Shown in pieces: positions 24,987 to 38,178 of a DNA stretch of 64,000 nucleotides (positions are counted from its first letter, which is position 1; each line of letters starts with the position of its first letter). Source of the DNA: Perca fluviatilis (Eukaryota > Chordata > Actinopteri > Perciformes > Percidae); NCBI RefSeq assembly GCF_010015445.1, contig NC_053123.1:12725934-12789933 (forward strand). The letters run 5' to 3'. The notes under the pieces were generated by a model. The model had not been told where the DNA came from and searched no databases. It saw only the letters and a program-made list of their open reading frames with translations. The translations under genes and the position numbers were made by a program.

Positions 24987-27351
24987 AGATGCAAACTCAT
25001 ATAGAACCCAAAACAGGAGATGTACAGCAGAAATCTTGTAAATACAGTGTTTCGGCCAGCATTCCTTCCATCTAAGACTAAATAAACAGCCCAAATTAAA
25101 GTGGATCTGAAGCTCTCTATCTGCTCTTTAGATTACAGTGATAAAACATGCAAAAACAATCAGCAATGTGTATTCCCACAAATTCTATTTTCACAAAGTG
25201 CACTTGGAAATGCCTTATCGGCCATTGTGCGCTCTTTAGCCGGTTAAAGCGACAGGAAGATCGCGCGTTTAGCCTGTGATTTCCAAAGATGAAATACCTC
25301 TCTTCTTCTGGGAAGTTTTCTGGTTGGGAATTCCCAAGAATATCACCAAACATTCCCTTAGAATTCCCACATGTAGGATACATAATTCGGGAACAGCCCT
25401 CACACTTTGGAAACTTGGGGTCTCTGGTTTCACGACCGTGTGACACAGTGGTATGTGTTGGCGGAAAGAGTAGTGCGGCAAAGACATGGGCAAAGACTGG
25501 TTAGGTGGGGTCCATTCAAGATAATGAGCTGCAAGGGTTTCCTTGGTATGAACCACGTCAGCTACTAATGTCATGAAACTCTTCTTAACCTTTTTTAAAA
25601 TGTGTTATTAATTACTATTTTTATGTCTTAAAAGCAATAGAAAGGCATTACTTGGCAGGACTGCATGAAAAGTGTATTACTAATGTCACTGTTTTACTTA
25701 ATATTATTCCTACAGTAACTCATATTTGTCATCAGAACTGTGTTTATATATCTTGGCTTTATCCAAGTTTCCCTTAGTTAAAATCTATCATACCATATAG
25801 TTACATCTATTTTGTTGTAGCTACTTAACAGTGAGTTTATGGCATTCTTCTCATTTGGTATCAGTGTACTGTAATGTAGGGACTGTCAGTGCATCAGTTC
25901 ATTGTTTTTTCCTTATAAATTTAACTTCCTCTTAAGTTAAAAGTCTAGCAGTGCAAATGTGATAATTCACTTCCTGAAAAAGTATATATTCCATGTAACT
26001 TTGGAAACAACAGACGTCATGTACATTGAAGGTAATTTATGCTACTAGAGCTTCCAGTGACTCAACATAATTTATGTGCTACAGTTAATGATCTATTGGA
26101 TGCACATGGTAGATTATTAAGTCCATGTTTCCATCAGTTGGCAGCAAATCTTGCACAAAACGTTACTTTAAACGCGAGAATTCCAATCAGCACTTTGGAT
26201 TTACAGAATAAATGACTTGTGACGATTAATATTTGTGTTCTGCCTCACAAAGAGCTCCCACTAGAAAAGGCCTAAACTATACAAATGAAATACAGTCTTG
26301 TTTGACTTTTAAACCCTACAAAGAAAACATAACATAATAATAATTACTTTCCTTGTTGGCCATTGGTTTGACCTCAGAAATCTATTGGTCCATCAAGTAA
26401 TTAATCTAGTATACAGACGTGTTTTTGCTTTGAATGATGTTGTGTGGTTGTTGGCGAAATATTCACTTTTTTACATTAAGAGAAGCTAGAGTCATCATTA
26501 AATTGCTATTGGATTACATGATAATGTACACTGTATATGTCTGTTTTAAACTTGTGTAAATAAAGACAGAGAAAACCACAAACACAGAAATCTGTACATC
26601 TTCTTGCTAAAAGCTCTCTTTTAATCTCTCTCGGGCTGTTTTTGTATTCTGTTTCCCCATCCTGTTTATGTGTACATGCAATTATAGCTGCGTGAGTCTG
26701 AGTATATGTGTCTCTAAAAGCCTCTCTTTATGTCTCATAAGTGAGTCATGGTGTGGTCTTGGTGTGGGGAATTGGTGCTCCAACTCTTGTTCTCCTATGG
26801 CCTTGATCCTAGGCATGCTAGAGGCCCTCAGTGTGCCACACGAAGAGGCCTCTATCCTGGGTTGTTATGGGGGTCTCCCATGGTTGTCCCAGTTCGCTCT
26901 TTTGCATGGAAGAGCCTTTTGTCTGGGGTTTGAAATCCCTGGGTATGTATGGCTGCTGTGGAGATTCCTCTGGGAACTTGTGTGTGCGTTTGTGTGTCCT
27001 GCCCTGAGTGTCTCCAGTAATTCCTGAGAGACGATGTGATTAACAGGGATCAGCACAAAGGCCAAGAGTTTTTCATTACAAATGCTGTCACACAGATCTT
27101 CCTAAGACTCCACCCTTTTATTCTTTCCCCTATCTTCTTTTAATGAATATGCATTTGTAAAGCTTGAACATCTCAGAATTAGACCTGCCGTGAGCTCTGA
27201 CCCATTAACTTTTCCTCTCGCTCTTTTCCGTTTTAACATCTTAGGTAAGGATGGTTGAGCAAGGAACAGAGTTTAGAGAGGAAACAGCTTCTGTCTGCCT
27301 ACTAATCAAGAGATTAGGGGCCACTGTTGGCATTCAAGCAAACTGTGATCT

Positions 27352-27354
<3 letters not shown>

Positions 27355-27397
<43 letters not shown>
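27355..27397. repeat. (CA)n microsatellite
   Basis: About 43 bp of pure AC. Confidence 0.97.
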
Positions 27398-27399
<2 letters not shown>

Positions 27400-27579
27400 C
27401 ACGCTGAATCTGTGTGATTAAACTTGCATCCACGGCTAATTTCACCATCAAATGTCAACCATAGCACAGCATTGGTGCTGAAAGCCAGTGTAATTCGTTC
27501 TGCACTAATTTCCCTCACAGAGGAATGAGCGACCCCACAGACGCATTTACTGTCTGCCATAAAACTTGTCTCCATTAGG

Positions 27580-27813
27580 GAGAGAAGAGGAGAGGAGGGC
27601 AGGATGAGAAATAGGGGGAGAGATGAAAAAGGAGATGAGAGGTAAACATGTAAGGGGAGGTGGAGAGGAGTATAAAGTAGAAGGAAGACGGAAAGACAAA
27701 CAACTAGAAGAAGAGAGGATAGAGGTAAAGTAGTGGAGGAGAAAGGTGGGGTGGTGAGAAAAGGAGAGGAAATGAGGGAAGGGATGAGAGGACACAGGAC
27801 GAGAAATAAAGTT
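27580..27813. repeat. Purine-rich low-complexity tract
   Basis: About 230 bp of mostly A and G on the plus strand (GGAGAGGAG, GAAAAAGGAGATGAGAGG and similar), with few pyrimidines. It accounts for the long open frame on the other strand. Confidence 0.85.
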
Positions 27814-28135
27814 TTTGGCTTGTTATAGTAGAAGATGCTGGGCAACATCAGTTTCATGCCAAAGATTTGAACCCTAACCCGAAAATTTCCTCTGTGTATG
27901 TGGAAAACGGGATTTAAAATTTCAAAACTATCTATCAATGGGATTTTTTGTATGGCTTTCATAGGAAAGAAAGGTTTGCCAGCTTTGAACTCTTTATCCA
28001 GTTTTCTGTGATACATCAATGGGTGAAAGAGCTAACCTGGCTCTGTCTAAAGGTAACAAAATCCACCCACTAGCAACTCTAAAGCTAACTAAGATGGGTT
28101 ACTTAGTGAGCTTTAGAGTTGCTTATAGTGTTAAC

Positions 28136-28812
28136 TAGGGGTGTGACGAGACGCTTACTCCACGAGACGAGACACATCACGAGATTGGGTTCACGAGAAC
28201 GAGACAAGACGAGATTTAAAAAAAAAAATTAAAGAAATCCTCAATGATGAAATATATGAATGGAAAATAGTTTTTTATTCAACTGAAAAATCACAAAATG
28301 CAAAACAATTTAGGTGCATTTTGTCGCCGAAATCCGACATTTTCCACCACAGAAAATGGCCTCATATCAGCTGCAATGAAAACGCCTATGTCCCTCGTTA
28401 TTGCCGTGGCTCTTGCACTTACCGGTGGCAGAGATGCAAAGGCTTTTAGAGTTGTTTGCCCTTTTAATGTTTTCGTCGCGGGTGCAGTAGTTAGTAGAGA
28501 GCTGTGGTGGTGCTGTAAGTGTTTTTGCATAGTGCTTCGTGTTAGCCGCGGTAAACGGCATTTTTTCTTACAATGTTTATATATTGGGTTCGTCTTGTCT
28601 GTCACTCTTTCGCCGTTTATTATTTCCGCAGGAAAACCAAAATGTTGCCACACAAATGATTTAAAAGTGGCAGGGGGATCTTCAATAGTAATTTCACGCT
28701 CCATCACGCTGACATCACATCGCCTCACGAGACAACTTTTCACCTCGACGAGAAATCTCGTCACGTTTTAATCTCGCGAGATCTCGTAAAACGAGATCTC
28801 GTCACACCCTTA
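28136..28812 (-). mobile_element. hAT-family deletion derivative, second family
   Basis: 677 bp with terminal inverted repeats TAGGGGTGTGACGAGA (left) and the inverse of TAAGGGTGTGACGAGA (right). An exact 8-bp target duplication GTGTTAAC lies at 28128-28135 and 28813-28820. The inside, read on the minus strand, holds only the BED-domain part of a transposase. It is a different family from the 19960-20992 copy, judged by its ends and protein. Confidence 0.92.
28327..28704 (-). pseudogene. Truncated BED zinc-finger hAT transposase
   Basis: Begins MEREITIEDPPATFKSFVWQ and HFGFPAEIINGERVTDKTN. A zinc-finger-like CKKK stretch follows, then STMQKHLQHHHSSL, KTLKGQTTLKAFASLPPVSA and DIGVFIAADMRPFSVVENVG. 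It is cut off at VENVGFR, just before the catalytic core would start. The phrase PFTAANT, expected between the finger halves, lies in another frame, so there is also a frameshift near 28520-28560. Confidence 0.82.
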
Positions 28813-29583
28813 GTGTTAACTGTTAATAGTATACATTATATGCTGACGGGAGTCTTATATTTAGTAGACAGATATCACCATAGACAGTATATAAGAATGG
28901 ACCAACAGATCCCGCAGCCTCCAACTGAGAGAGATGATGTAAATGTGACGTGAGCAACCTGTCTGAAAGTTGTAAATGTTCTGGTAGCTGTGCCAAGAGA
29001 AATCTCAATCATTCCCAATCTTGCAGAGACGGAGAGCGTAGGTATATGTAAGGAGATAACATGGGCACAGACTAATTATTGCTAACTAAAATGCTAGTTA
29101 ACATTAGTAATTAAACCTAAACAGCTAATGTAAGTCAAAACAGCCTGCGAGCTTCTCCTGTACTGTACGGTAATTCCTCTACTATGCGACAGTAAGTCGC
29201 TTGGTTATGACACAATCGTTAGCCTATTTTACAAAAACGTCTGCTACGGAGCCATAACGTGAGGTACAAGGTAATGGAGCCTTTTATACATTGTCGTGTT
29301 TCTTTAGAAATAAACAATGGACAAATAGAGTCTTTAAACGCTTTACATGTAAAGTTATTCACTGTCAAAGTGACGTCAAAATGAATGTCAGTCAATGGAA
29401 TGCTAACAGAGGTGATATTGTTGTAGCATCAAAATGGTGCCATAGGAGGTTCGAGTTCTGAAGCCAGGCTTACCCCTTGGATATCACAGTGGTATCCATC
29501 TTCTCATCAAACTCTTGGCAAGAATGCCAAAAAAATTTGTATTTCCCAAAATGTTGAACTATGCCTTTAAGAATTTTAGTTAA

Positions 29584-30089
29584 AGTGCTCCTATTATGCT
29601 TTTTGGCTTTTCCCCTTTCCATTATTGTGTAATATATATTTGTGTGCACATTCTAGGTTTACAAAGTGAAAAAGCCCAAAGTCCACCCCAAATGGACTTA
29701 CCATCTTCCAGAGAAAACATTGTTCACAAACCGCTCCAAACAGCTCTATTGTAGTCCAGCCTTTACTTCCGTGACGAACGTGCGTCACTTTGTAACACAC
29801 GTTATAATGCTCGCCTAGCTGCTAGCGTGGCATGCCCTCATACTCTGCAACTGACAAGCTAGCAGTACTTACTGCGCAGGTGCGACTCCCAACAAAGATG
29901 GTACAGAAGTGAGATGTCTCACTCTGTAGCTAAAACAGAGAGCTCAGCACACAGGGTGAAAAGAGGAGCTGCAGCAATGTGCAGTACAACAAAAATTTGG
30001 TGTTTTCTGAAAATTAAACCACATAAACCTATTTTGGTACAACCTCTAAATACAATTATGAACCTGAAAATTAGCATAATATGAGCACT
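29584..30089. mobile_element. TTAA-flanked MITE, copy 1
   Basis: 506 bp with ends AGTGCTCCTATTATGC and GCATAATATGAGCACT, each bordered by TTAA (29580-29583 and 30090-30093). TTAA target sites are typical of piggyBac and Kolobok elements. No transposase. The middle (TTTACTTCCGTGACGAACGT and CTCGCCTAGCTGCTAGC) is shared in inverse orientation with 43149-43604. Confidence 0.88.
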
Positions 30090-30149
30090 TTAATGATGCT
30101 GCAAAGGCACACGAGGTAAAGCATTAACAGTAATATATTTTGCACCAAC

Positions 30150-30274
30150 CTTTTCGTAGTATTTGATTTCATAGTCGAGGATAATGCCGTTGGGTCTCTC
30201 TGGCTGCTGCCAGGACAGGGAGACACTGTTTCGAGATGTCTTCTCCTTTCTGATCACTGTTACTTGGGAGGGTG
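30150..30274 (-). CDS. epha3: epha3 exon 6: second fibronectin domain, first half
   Basis: 125 nt encoding [30 protein letters not shown] and [12 protein letters not shown]. This is the first half of the membrane-proximal FN3 domain, with the conserved SLSW tryptophan and the YEIKYYEK strand seen in Eph receptors. The acceptor is CTACCCAG, ending at 30275. The donor is AAAAG/GTTGGT from 30149, which lacks the usual purine at +3 and is weaker than most donors in this gene. The exon closes on a complete codon. Confidence 0.95.
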
Positions 30275-31664
30275 CTGGGTAGAAGACATAGACAGACAAG
30301 AGTGAAAGAGAGAGAATTAGTTCCTTCAAAGGTTCAATGGAAGTTCAGTCCCCCGGTGTTGCATCCTGGCAATTGTCTATGGTTCCTGTTAGCCTAATTC
30401 AGTTTGTTGCCCAGTGGGGCTGCATTAAAGACTGTGGCCCAAGGTTGGTGGGTGAAACAAGACGATGTACACTAATGCAAACACTGGCTTGTGAATATAT
30501 GCAAAGACACAGGCTCAAAGACAAATAGTACTCACATCTGTAATTCACATCTGTGAGGATGGAGGATGATGGAGAAGATAGTGCTTAGGTCAGTTAATTA
30601 AGCTTTAACTCATCAATAACAAAACTTTATGCATTTTACTATTTAAATGAAATTGGAATAAATCAATATATAATGTAATGTATATATGTGTACTTTTTTA
30701 ATACTGGTAGTAGCAGCATAACAAGGTGTGTCTGTGTAAGAAAACTTTACAGATTAAACCATATGTTTAATCTGTACAGGTTACTTGTTTAGGTTACTTG
30801 TGTGAGTCATTTGATCAAATTAGTCACAATGTTAAGTGTCTCTGGAGCTGGTGAGAATATCAAACTCCCATTCAATCATTTATTACATTTGGTTCCTGCT
30901 TATATTGCAGTAAAATACATTGCAGTATGGACATGGAACACTGCTTTGTCCTTTTTGTAGCGTCTATTGTTTGTGATTTTAATTTGAAACCGTATAAGCC
31001 ATCTCTTCCCCTTTCGCTCACTGCTGTCCCTGTCCCTTATGGTATGGCGCTTTCTCCCTCGCCAATCTTCCTCGCCAATCCTTCACCCATGCATCGCCTT
31101 GCCTCGGGGAGTTCACATGGTCCCAATGTACTAACTCAGCACATCGCTCCCTCTATCAAGCCCTGCACCCCTCCCTCTCTCGTTCTTTCGTTCTCTCTCT
31201 TCACTCCCTTTCTCATTTCCCTGTTTTACTGCTCTCTAATTGCCAGGCAGCTCCGGGGCCAGCCCGGCATCGGAGGCATCGACTTTTAATTTTATTAGAC
31301 CACAGGAAAAAACATGTTTGTCTTTGAAATGTTCGAGCCTTTCTTGATTGTGATTATATAGCAGTGTGCGTCTCTCTCTCTCTGTGTGTGTGTGTGTATG
31401 TGTCTATCCGTGTCTAACCTTGCGTGTATTTCCACGGGAAGTTATTTTTTCTCCTGTAATGAATCCAGATGAAGAGAATCTGTTTCTATATCTTCTGCTC
31501 CTCCTCTCCTCCTCTCCCTCTGGTTCTGATAGCGGGTGAGGCTTTGCTTTTTATTGGCTCTGTGGTTTATGGTGGTAATGATTTACTGTGTCTGGGTCGC
31601 TTGGAGGCAGCTTCAAGTTCCTCTCCTCCTCCTTTTCCTTCTCCTTGCTTTTCTCTCTCTCTCT

Positions 31665-31716
<52 letters not shown>

Positions 31717-34621
31717 TTGCATGTCTATTGCCAAGCACTTAATTTGCTGTCACTCTCTGTTTCTGTCTGTGGTATAACTGTAAAACTGAAACAGCATACC
31801 AGGCCCATAATGGCCTTAAAAACTGGCCTTCAGTGTCATTCACCTGTAATGCGTGGGACATGACACAGCTGTTGGGAGACATCTATTTGTACAACACTGG
31901 TAGATTATTGGAAGTAGTTTATTGGTAGTAACACTATAATTCAATTGAAATAGATGCTGTCCAATGACACACATTTGCCTAATCATCTGTTCTCTCTCTT
32001 TCTGCATTCCTGTATTCTAATCACACCATGTTCTTTGTACATTCTCTTGGTCTGCACAGCTATTACTCTTTACCACCTTCAAATTTTGTAGGAAGACATT
32101 ATTTGAACACATACAAAGATGAAATATTGAAGCAATGTTTTTCTGTGTTTCAAGTTGGTCACCAACCACGTCATCATATCACCAAACAGGTGAAGAAGTG
32201 CTTGGCCCAGGCATGTATGTCCCTGTGTTTTCTCCTGTCAAACTGCCAAGTTCAGCTGCAGTTCAGACTGTTGATTTTAGACTACTGTAAATGTGGATCA
32301 CAGTTACTCTGTTGTTAGCATAGTTATGACAATGAGTGGAGGGCAAAGGAGGAGGAAGGAGAAGAGCTATCTGACAGCACCTTGACAGCACAGCCAGGAC
32401 ACACAGCTCCTTCCCAGGGAAACACTTAATCCAGCTTTTAACAGCATTAGCATCTGTACGTGTGTGTGTGTGTGTGTGTGTTTATGTGAGAGAAAGTGTA
32501 TAGACGGGTGCGGCTAGTGCACTGACATCGCTAATCCATGCGAACTCTCAAGGCTGATGGAGAGTGTGCAGCTGCAGGCTGAGATATTTGTTCGAGAGGG
32601 AGAGGACTGTGTGGGTGTGTGGTATAGGAAGGGTGGGGTATGGTGGTAAGGTGTGTGTTTTTGTGCTTATATCTTCTCTACTCAACGATTAATCTCTTCT
32701 GATAATTGCTCAAACATTAAAGATGTTTTTGAATATCCAGAGCACGCACAGCCCTCTTTGTGATAAGTCCTCTTCAAATCTTATAAATATGCCAATCGCA
32801 GAGAGAATCCCCCTGAATAACCACTTAAAATTACAATGCTTACTAATAACAGACTCCAAAGCGTTGCTAAACCTTTTTGTGTTTTTCATTTGGATTGTCT
32901 TTACTTCAAATGTGTAGCTTTTAATCCCTCTTGCCCTTTCCCCTCATACCTATATGATTTGAGGCCTGACTTATCTCCAGCTTAGACACATGTGCACGTA
33001 CTGTATGTGAACAAACACACAAACACATACACACACACGCAAAATCTATATTTACCTCTCATCCCTGCCCTGTCACTTTAAAGAGGTCATGCCTGGACCT
33101 TGTCACTTTTAATACAGCCAAAGTGTGACAGCACAGAGCACAGCAGACATCTGTCAGTGTATTGTGGAACAAACAACCTCTCACATTTGCATATTTATCA
33201 CACTGACAGATCTTTTTCTCAGAGAGTTGACGTATATGATTGAGTATACCCATCCTTACAGTGAGTGTATGTTTTCCCTTGAGTCTTTCTCATAGAAGTG
33301 AAAGCTATATGCAGTATGATTATCATTGTACCTACTAATCACAGAAAGAAACATCTTCTTAATTATGCCTTGCCTTGATTAACAGCAATGTGACATGTCC
33401 TGAGTGATTCACTGATTGTACCTTATTATAGCCAAAGCAGCCCCAGTAACCTGTAAATCAAAGCAACTCTTATGTTCTTGAAATAAAGTCGGTACAAGGA
33501 GGTGCCATGTCTGCATTCAGATAAAAAAAAACAAAGGGCACGAAGCAAAACGCTTCACGGCATTCCTACTCCGACCACTCCGTTTAAATCCACAGCTCTT
33601 GCCATCTGCCTATCATCAACAATGTGATGGAGTGTCTGACCTCGCTGTATGACAACTTATGAGGGAACTCCCATCTGTTCACTCTGCTCAAAAAACACTT
33701 TCTAAGTGCTAAATCACCTCCCAAGGTTTGAAGCAAAAAAAGCCCTACAGAGATTAAAGGAAACACAAGAGAATAGCAGGGTTTGGGCTGGGTTTGGAAA
33801 GTGACAGGTAGAAATAAAGGATCCAGATGAAGAGAGAGATAAGGATTGATAGGAAAACAGAAAAAAAAACCACTGAAATGCAGACACAAAACATTACCAA
33901 ACACAAAGGAAGACAGTGTAAGTGAACAGTTAATAGAGCGAGAAAAGAAATAATGGATGTACTATAGCCAGACCTTTGTGCATTCCTTACTAGAGTCAGG
34001 GATTTCTGAGGTTTGGCTCTTTCAACTGCAGTTAGATTTATTTTACTCTTGAAATTTCACAACACCACTTCCCTTTGCCTTCTTATTCATCTAAGGACTT
34101 GATGCGTGGAGAAATATTTGTATAAAAGATTGATGGGAGTTTTAGGTGCACATCCTCACATTAAGCATGTCTGTTGAAAGGATGAGGTATATACATATAT
34201 TTTTTTTTGCGAAGGAGGAAGACATTCGATCCTGGTCGTTAAAAAAGAGAATAGCGGCCTGGGATCGCCTTGTAAATGTCCAGGGCTGATGGTTGGAGTG
34301 CATATGTTCGGAGCACATAAACTATAGGCTAGTGTATTATATGAAAAGGATATTTAGAAGGAGAGGGAGAAAGGAGGTGCAGTATAGAGAAAGGTATTTG
34401 CATATTATCCATGTCTAGGTAGCTATATTCCTGTTTTATTTAGACACTTGTGGTTTTACCCACAGTAAAATTTGAAACACCCTTTTCCTTATGCATTTGT
34501 ACTACTGGTGTAGTGGTTGATTGAAAAGAAAAGCTTGGCTTTGATAATATGTGGTGTAGAGTCTGTCTGATTATCTGAGTGCATTCCTTTATCCATCTAT
34601 CCTTCTGTTGTGACATCTTAC
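30275..34621 (-). other. epha3: epha3 intron 5
   Basis: 4,347-bp intron between the two fibronectin domains. It holds CT-rich sequence at 31651-31717, a short TG run at 32459-32481 and a few CA runs near 33015-33040. No gene or clear transposon. Confidence 0.88.
31651..31717. repeat. (CT)n microsatellite
   Basis: About 67 bp of CT with small interruptions, inside a wider pyrimidine-rich stretch from 31615. Confidence 0.93.
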
Positions 34622-34981
34622 CAGCTTGGTTGGTAGTGATGGTGACAGCGGCATACTGCCTCATCTTGGGTGCTTGCGATGATACACCGTTCAGCGCTTC
34701 AATCTCAAAGGTGTAGTTAGTGTGGGCTAGCAGATTGCCCACCGTCACCGTGGTGTTTTGGAGTCCCGTGGCTCTTGGCAGAAAGTGAACATTGCTCCGG
34801 CAAGGCTCACAGCGCAGGTTGCCACCGTTACTGCCATTAGCCGCTCCACCACGGCAGCGTTTGCACAGGACAGTGAAGGTGACGTCCCTGCGCCCGCCAG
34901 TATCCTCCGGCCAGCTCCAGTCCAGGATGACCGACGTTTCATTGATGGAAGAGATCACATTCCGAGGAGCTGTAGGGGGTC
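34622..34981 (-). CDS. epha3: epha3 exon 5: first fibronectin type III domain
   Basis: 360 nt encoding the first FN3 domain. Recognisable stretches are PRNVISSINETSVILDWSWP, GGRRDVTFTVLCKRC, CEPCRSNVHFLPR, NTTVTV, LLAHTNYTFEIEALNGVSS and AAVTITTNQA. N-linked glycosylation sequons are NET, NTT, NYT and an extra NGS. Between the paired cysteines KRC and CEPC there are 14 residues rich in Gly, Asn and Ser, where I recall about six in human EPHA3; this explains an exon 24 nt longer than the usual 336. Acceptor CCAG ends at 34982; donor GTAAGATG starts at 34621. Confidence 0.96.
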
Positions 34982-37900
34982 CTGGTAGGAAAAGGAGGGT
35001 GAGGTCATTACATAAATAGAATGAGAGAAATGTTTGAATTGGTTAGGAATAAGGTGGAAAGAAAGGTAATAGGTAGAAAGGTGAGAGAAGAAAGGGAAGT
35101 GAGCAAAGAAAGGAGCAAGCTGACATTAGATGGAATTAGATTTAGCAGCAGAGTCATCTGCCAAGTACGATACACACAACTTTAAGAATTGAATGAAGAC
35201 TTTTCTAAAGTTTAAACTAATGGGATTATTCAAAAAAAGATTTCTCTAAAACATTGTGATGGATGAATTGGTGCGTTTTAAAGTTTTACTGTTTTTCCGG
35301 GAAGTGAGTTTTCCAGGAGGAAACTTAATGGGGTCTTTACGTGCAAACATAGTGTACATGCTTAGAAATCTTTACTCAAGAAATCTGTAATGAATGCTAC
35401 ACAATGCATACACAACCTCTGTAGTTGTAGTTGAATATGGTAATATCAGGGTTGAGTTAATGTGAGTCTGTGTATGTATGACAGAATGTATGTTTTCCTC
35501 TCTTTTTGGATCAATAAAAAGAAGAAAAGGGCAAGACACAGCCTTTTCCACAAAAAAAAAGGACTGTCAAACTGAGATTGACATATAAAAGTAAAAACAT
35601 CGTATTACAAACAGATCTCACTGAATGTTTCCAGATTGTGCTATGACTATAATTACATGAAGAACAAAACAAAACTGCCAAAGAACTATGATGAGAAGTT
35701 ACAGGAAAAGGGGGAAGTGGGCTTAGTGGATTGTGTCTTGAGATAAAGTGCTTTGCTTGGTTGGTTTGACTTGACAAGAATTGACTTCACTCCCAAACTC
35801 GCTCCCGTCTGGTAATCTGCATTGCAGTCTTTGACTGTGTTTGTGTAAGAGAGAAATCAGAAGAAAAACACACCAAATGCTTTGGTGTTAGTACAGAAAA
35901 TCAGAACATGACATCAGGGTATCTGCAAGTCTGACAAATCTAAAGACTTCTTAAGATATATTTGATGTTGTAAAAAATCAAACATGAATCTGAAGTTTGA
36001 GAGCAGTTTTGCAGAACCATCTGTCACAAGCAGTTTCTAAATAAAAACATAATTAGGACACACTGAAGGGGGCGAACTATGTTATAGGCTATTACATTAG
36101 GCCATTACAGTTACCAGTACCAAACTTATGATAAAAGAACACAATGTATGGTTATGTATCATGGTATTTCAATGTCTCCTCCACAGCCTCAACAGAAATC
36201 ACCAAATGAAAAATAATTTGACATCCTGTTACTATTATCAGAATGAAATTTCAGTACAAACAGGAGCACATCTCACAATAATTGTGCAATATTTCTCAAT
36301 ATTCAGAGCTAACATTCAAGGGGCTGTCAGCCAATTCTAGTCAAGCAATAAACAACAAATAATTTGTCAAGTTCTACTGTCAAAACTATCACTCCTTTCA
36401 CTAACACACTCAAACCCTCCTCAAGAGAAAATAGCGTATTAATGGATACTGCCATCAACATTATCCATTATTAAGAATCTATATATCCCCCTACTCTGTG
36501 TATTCTTAAAGTACAGTAAGACTGTATTTCTTCAATACTAATCTGACCCCTGACAGTCCTCTGGCTCACCTTTAGAGCTTACTCCCCTGACCACGTCAAA
36601 CTCTTGGACCTGTTATTCATACAAGATATGAAATGCACATGTACACATGCAGGCAATCATACACTAATTCCAAATGTCAAAATAATAAATTGACATCAAG
36701 ATTAACATGTGACATTAATTATGGTGTATAAGAACTGAGGACGTATGCTTAATCTCCAGTCCCTCACAAAGAGACGTTATGTATTGGCAATTCTCTTTAG
36801 CCTCTTTCCAGCCTAATACTTTTCACTGGAGATCACTACATTTTCAGCAAGTTACAGCAATGGTGATGGTCACCAAAGCGAACTCACACTTTAAGTGCTA
36901 ATTTGGAGGAGGTGCTGTGGGATGTAGGGGGGGGGGGATACATTGATGCATTTTTAATAGGTGGAACTGAATTCTTAGGAGTAGACATACAATACTTGAT
37001 ACACTATTACGACAGCTGTAACACAAATGTCCCATGTTGAATACAACAGGAAATACCATACAGCTGACAGTATTTTGTTGTAGATTTTAAATTTTGGAGT
37101 TTAGTGTCCTTATTTTCCTGCCAACATTTTCAAATTTCTAAAGTCAATTATAGACAACCTCTATCCCACCGCTAACAGTATAATCATGATCATTATCTTC
37201 TAAAAACGTATCTATTCATTTGCAGCCCTTGTGTCGCTCAATCTGTCCCAATGAGGTGAAATTTGCCTAGTTGACAAGATGGCGTTGAGATAATCACAAC
37301 AGGGACCTGCCGTGACTGTCTTTCTAATTAGGATTCTGTCTATGGCTGTGGGTGTCAATTTGTATTTTCTACTGTTCTCCACACGGTGCAAGATTACTTT
37401 TTTTTTTCTTCCTAGCCCATTTAGTAACGGATGTATCCATAACCTGACATCAGGGAATGCAGTGATTTATAGTTTTATGGGGAATGCATTTTGGAAGGCT
37501 CGCAGGAGGCATCTGCATCTGCAATCCATTTGCTTCACATGGAGACAAAAGAGAATCATGCAGGGAGTGGAAAAGGTGATAAAGAGTTATTGGGCAACCA
37601 TGGCTTTGGTGACCTTTAAGTAATAAGAAATGTTAACACTCTTTGTCTGTTAGTAAGCTATTTTTACTCATGAATTGATAAATGATCCTTAACTGAATTA
37701 TGTGTATGAATCAAACTAATTTATAAATTAGATTCTGCTGACCAGAAAAATACACTGTAAACACTGTTATACAGAGTGTACGCAATATATTTTTCATCAA
37801 ATATCTTTTTGTCTTGTACATACGTATCCGTACAACAATATGGAGCATGGACAAACTATCCTGCAAAAAAGAGTCAGTGTAAAAAGCATCTGAAAGCATG

Positions 37901-38178
37901 TTCACCATTATAGGACACTTAAACTCATTGACAGCAAAATGAATGGGTTGTGGCATCTCTTCAAGGCAAGGTTAAGACAGGTTTCACTGCATGTTTTATG
38001 GGCTAATGAGAACAGTCCTCCCAAACCATATTGGAGGGCTTCTCCTGCCGGATATCTGATATAGAAATAACATGAGTAGCTAGGGAAAGGGAGGAACCTG
38101 CATGACATCAGGATGCCACTGACCCCTCATCAAATAGCCCCAAATTTTGAGCTAACTGTAATATAAAAGCACACTTAC
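34982..38178 (-). other. epha3: epha3 intron 4; nothing else recognised
   Basis: 3,197-bp intron between the cysteine-rich exon and the first fibronectin exon. AT-rich, with a 9-bp G run near 36929. No other feature is supported. Confidence 0.88.

Noticed and set aside
24579..25094. 171-codon minus-strand frame
   Set aside because: Spans CA and TG microsatellites; the non-repeat parts resemble nothing known.
26668..27027. 119-codon plus-strand frame of fairly normal composition
   Set aside because: No recognisable domain, no start context, and opposite to the host gene within an intron. It would need expression evidence.
27306..28019. 237-codon open frame on the minus strand, the longest in the window
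   Set aside because: Its text is low-complexity Ser/Pro/Leu/Phe from a purine-rich tract and a CA repeat, with no domain and no splice context.
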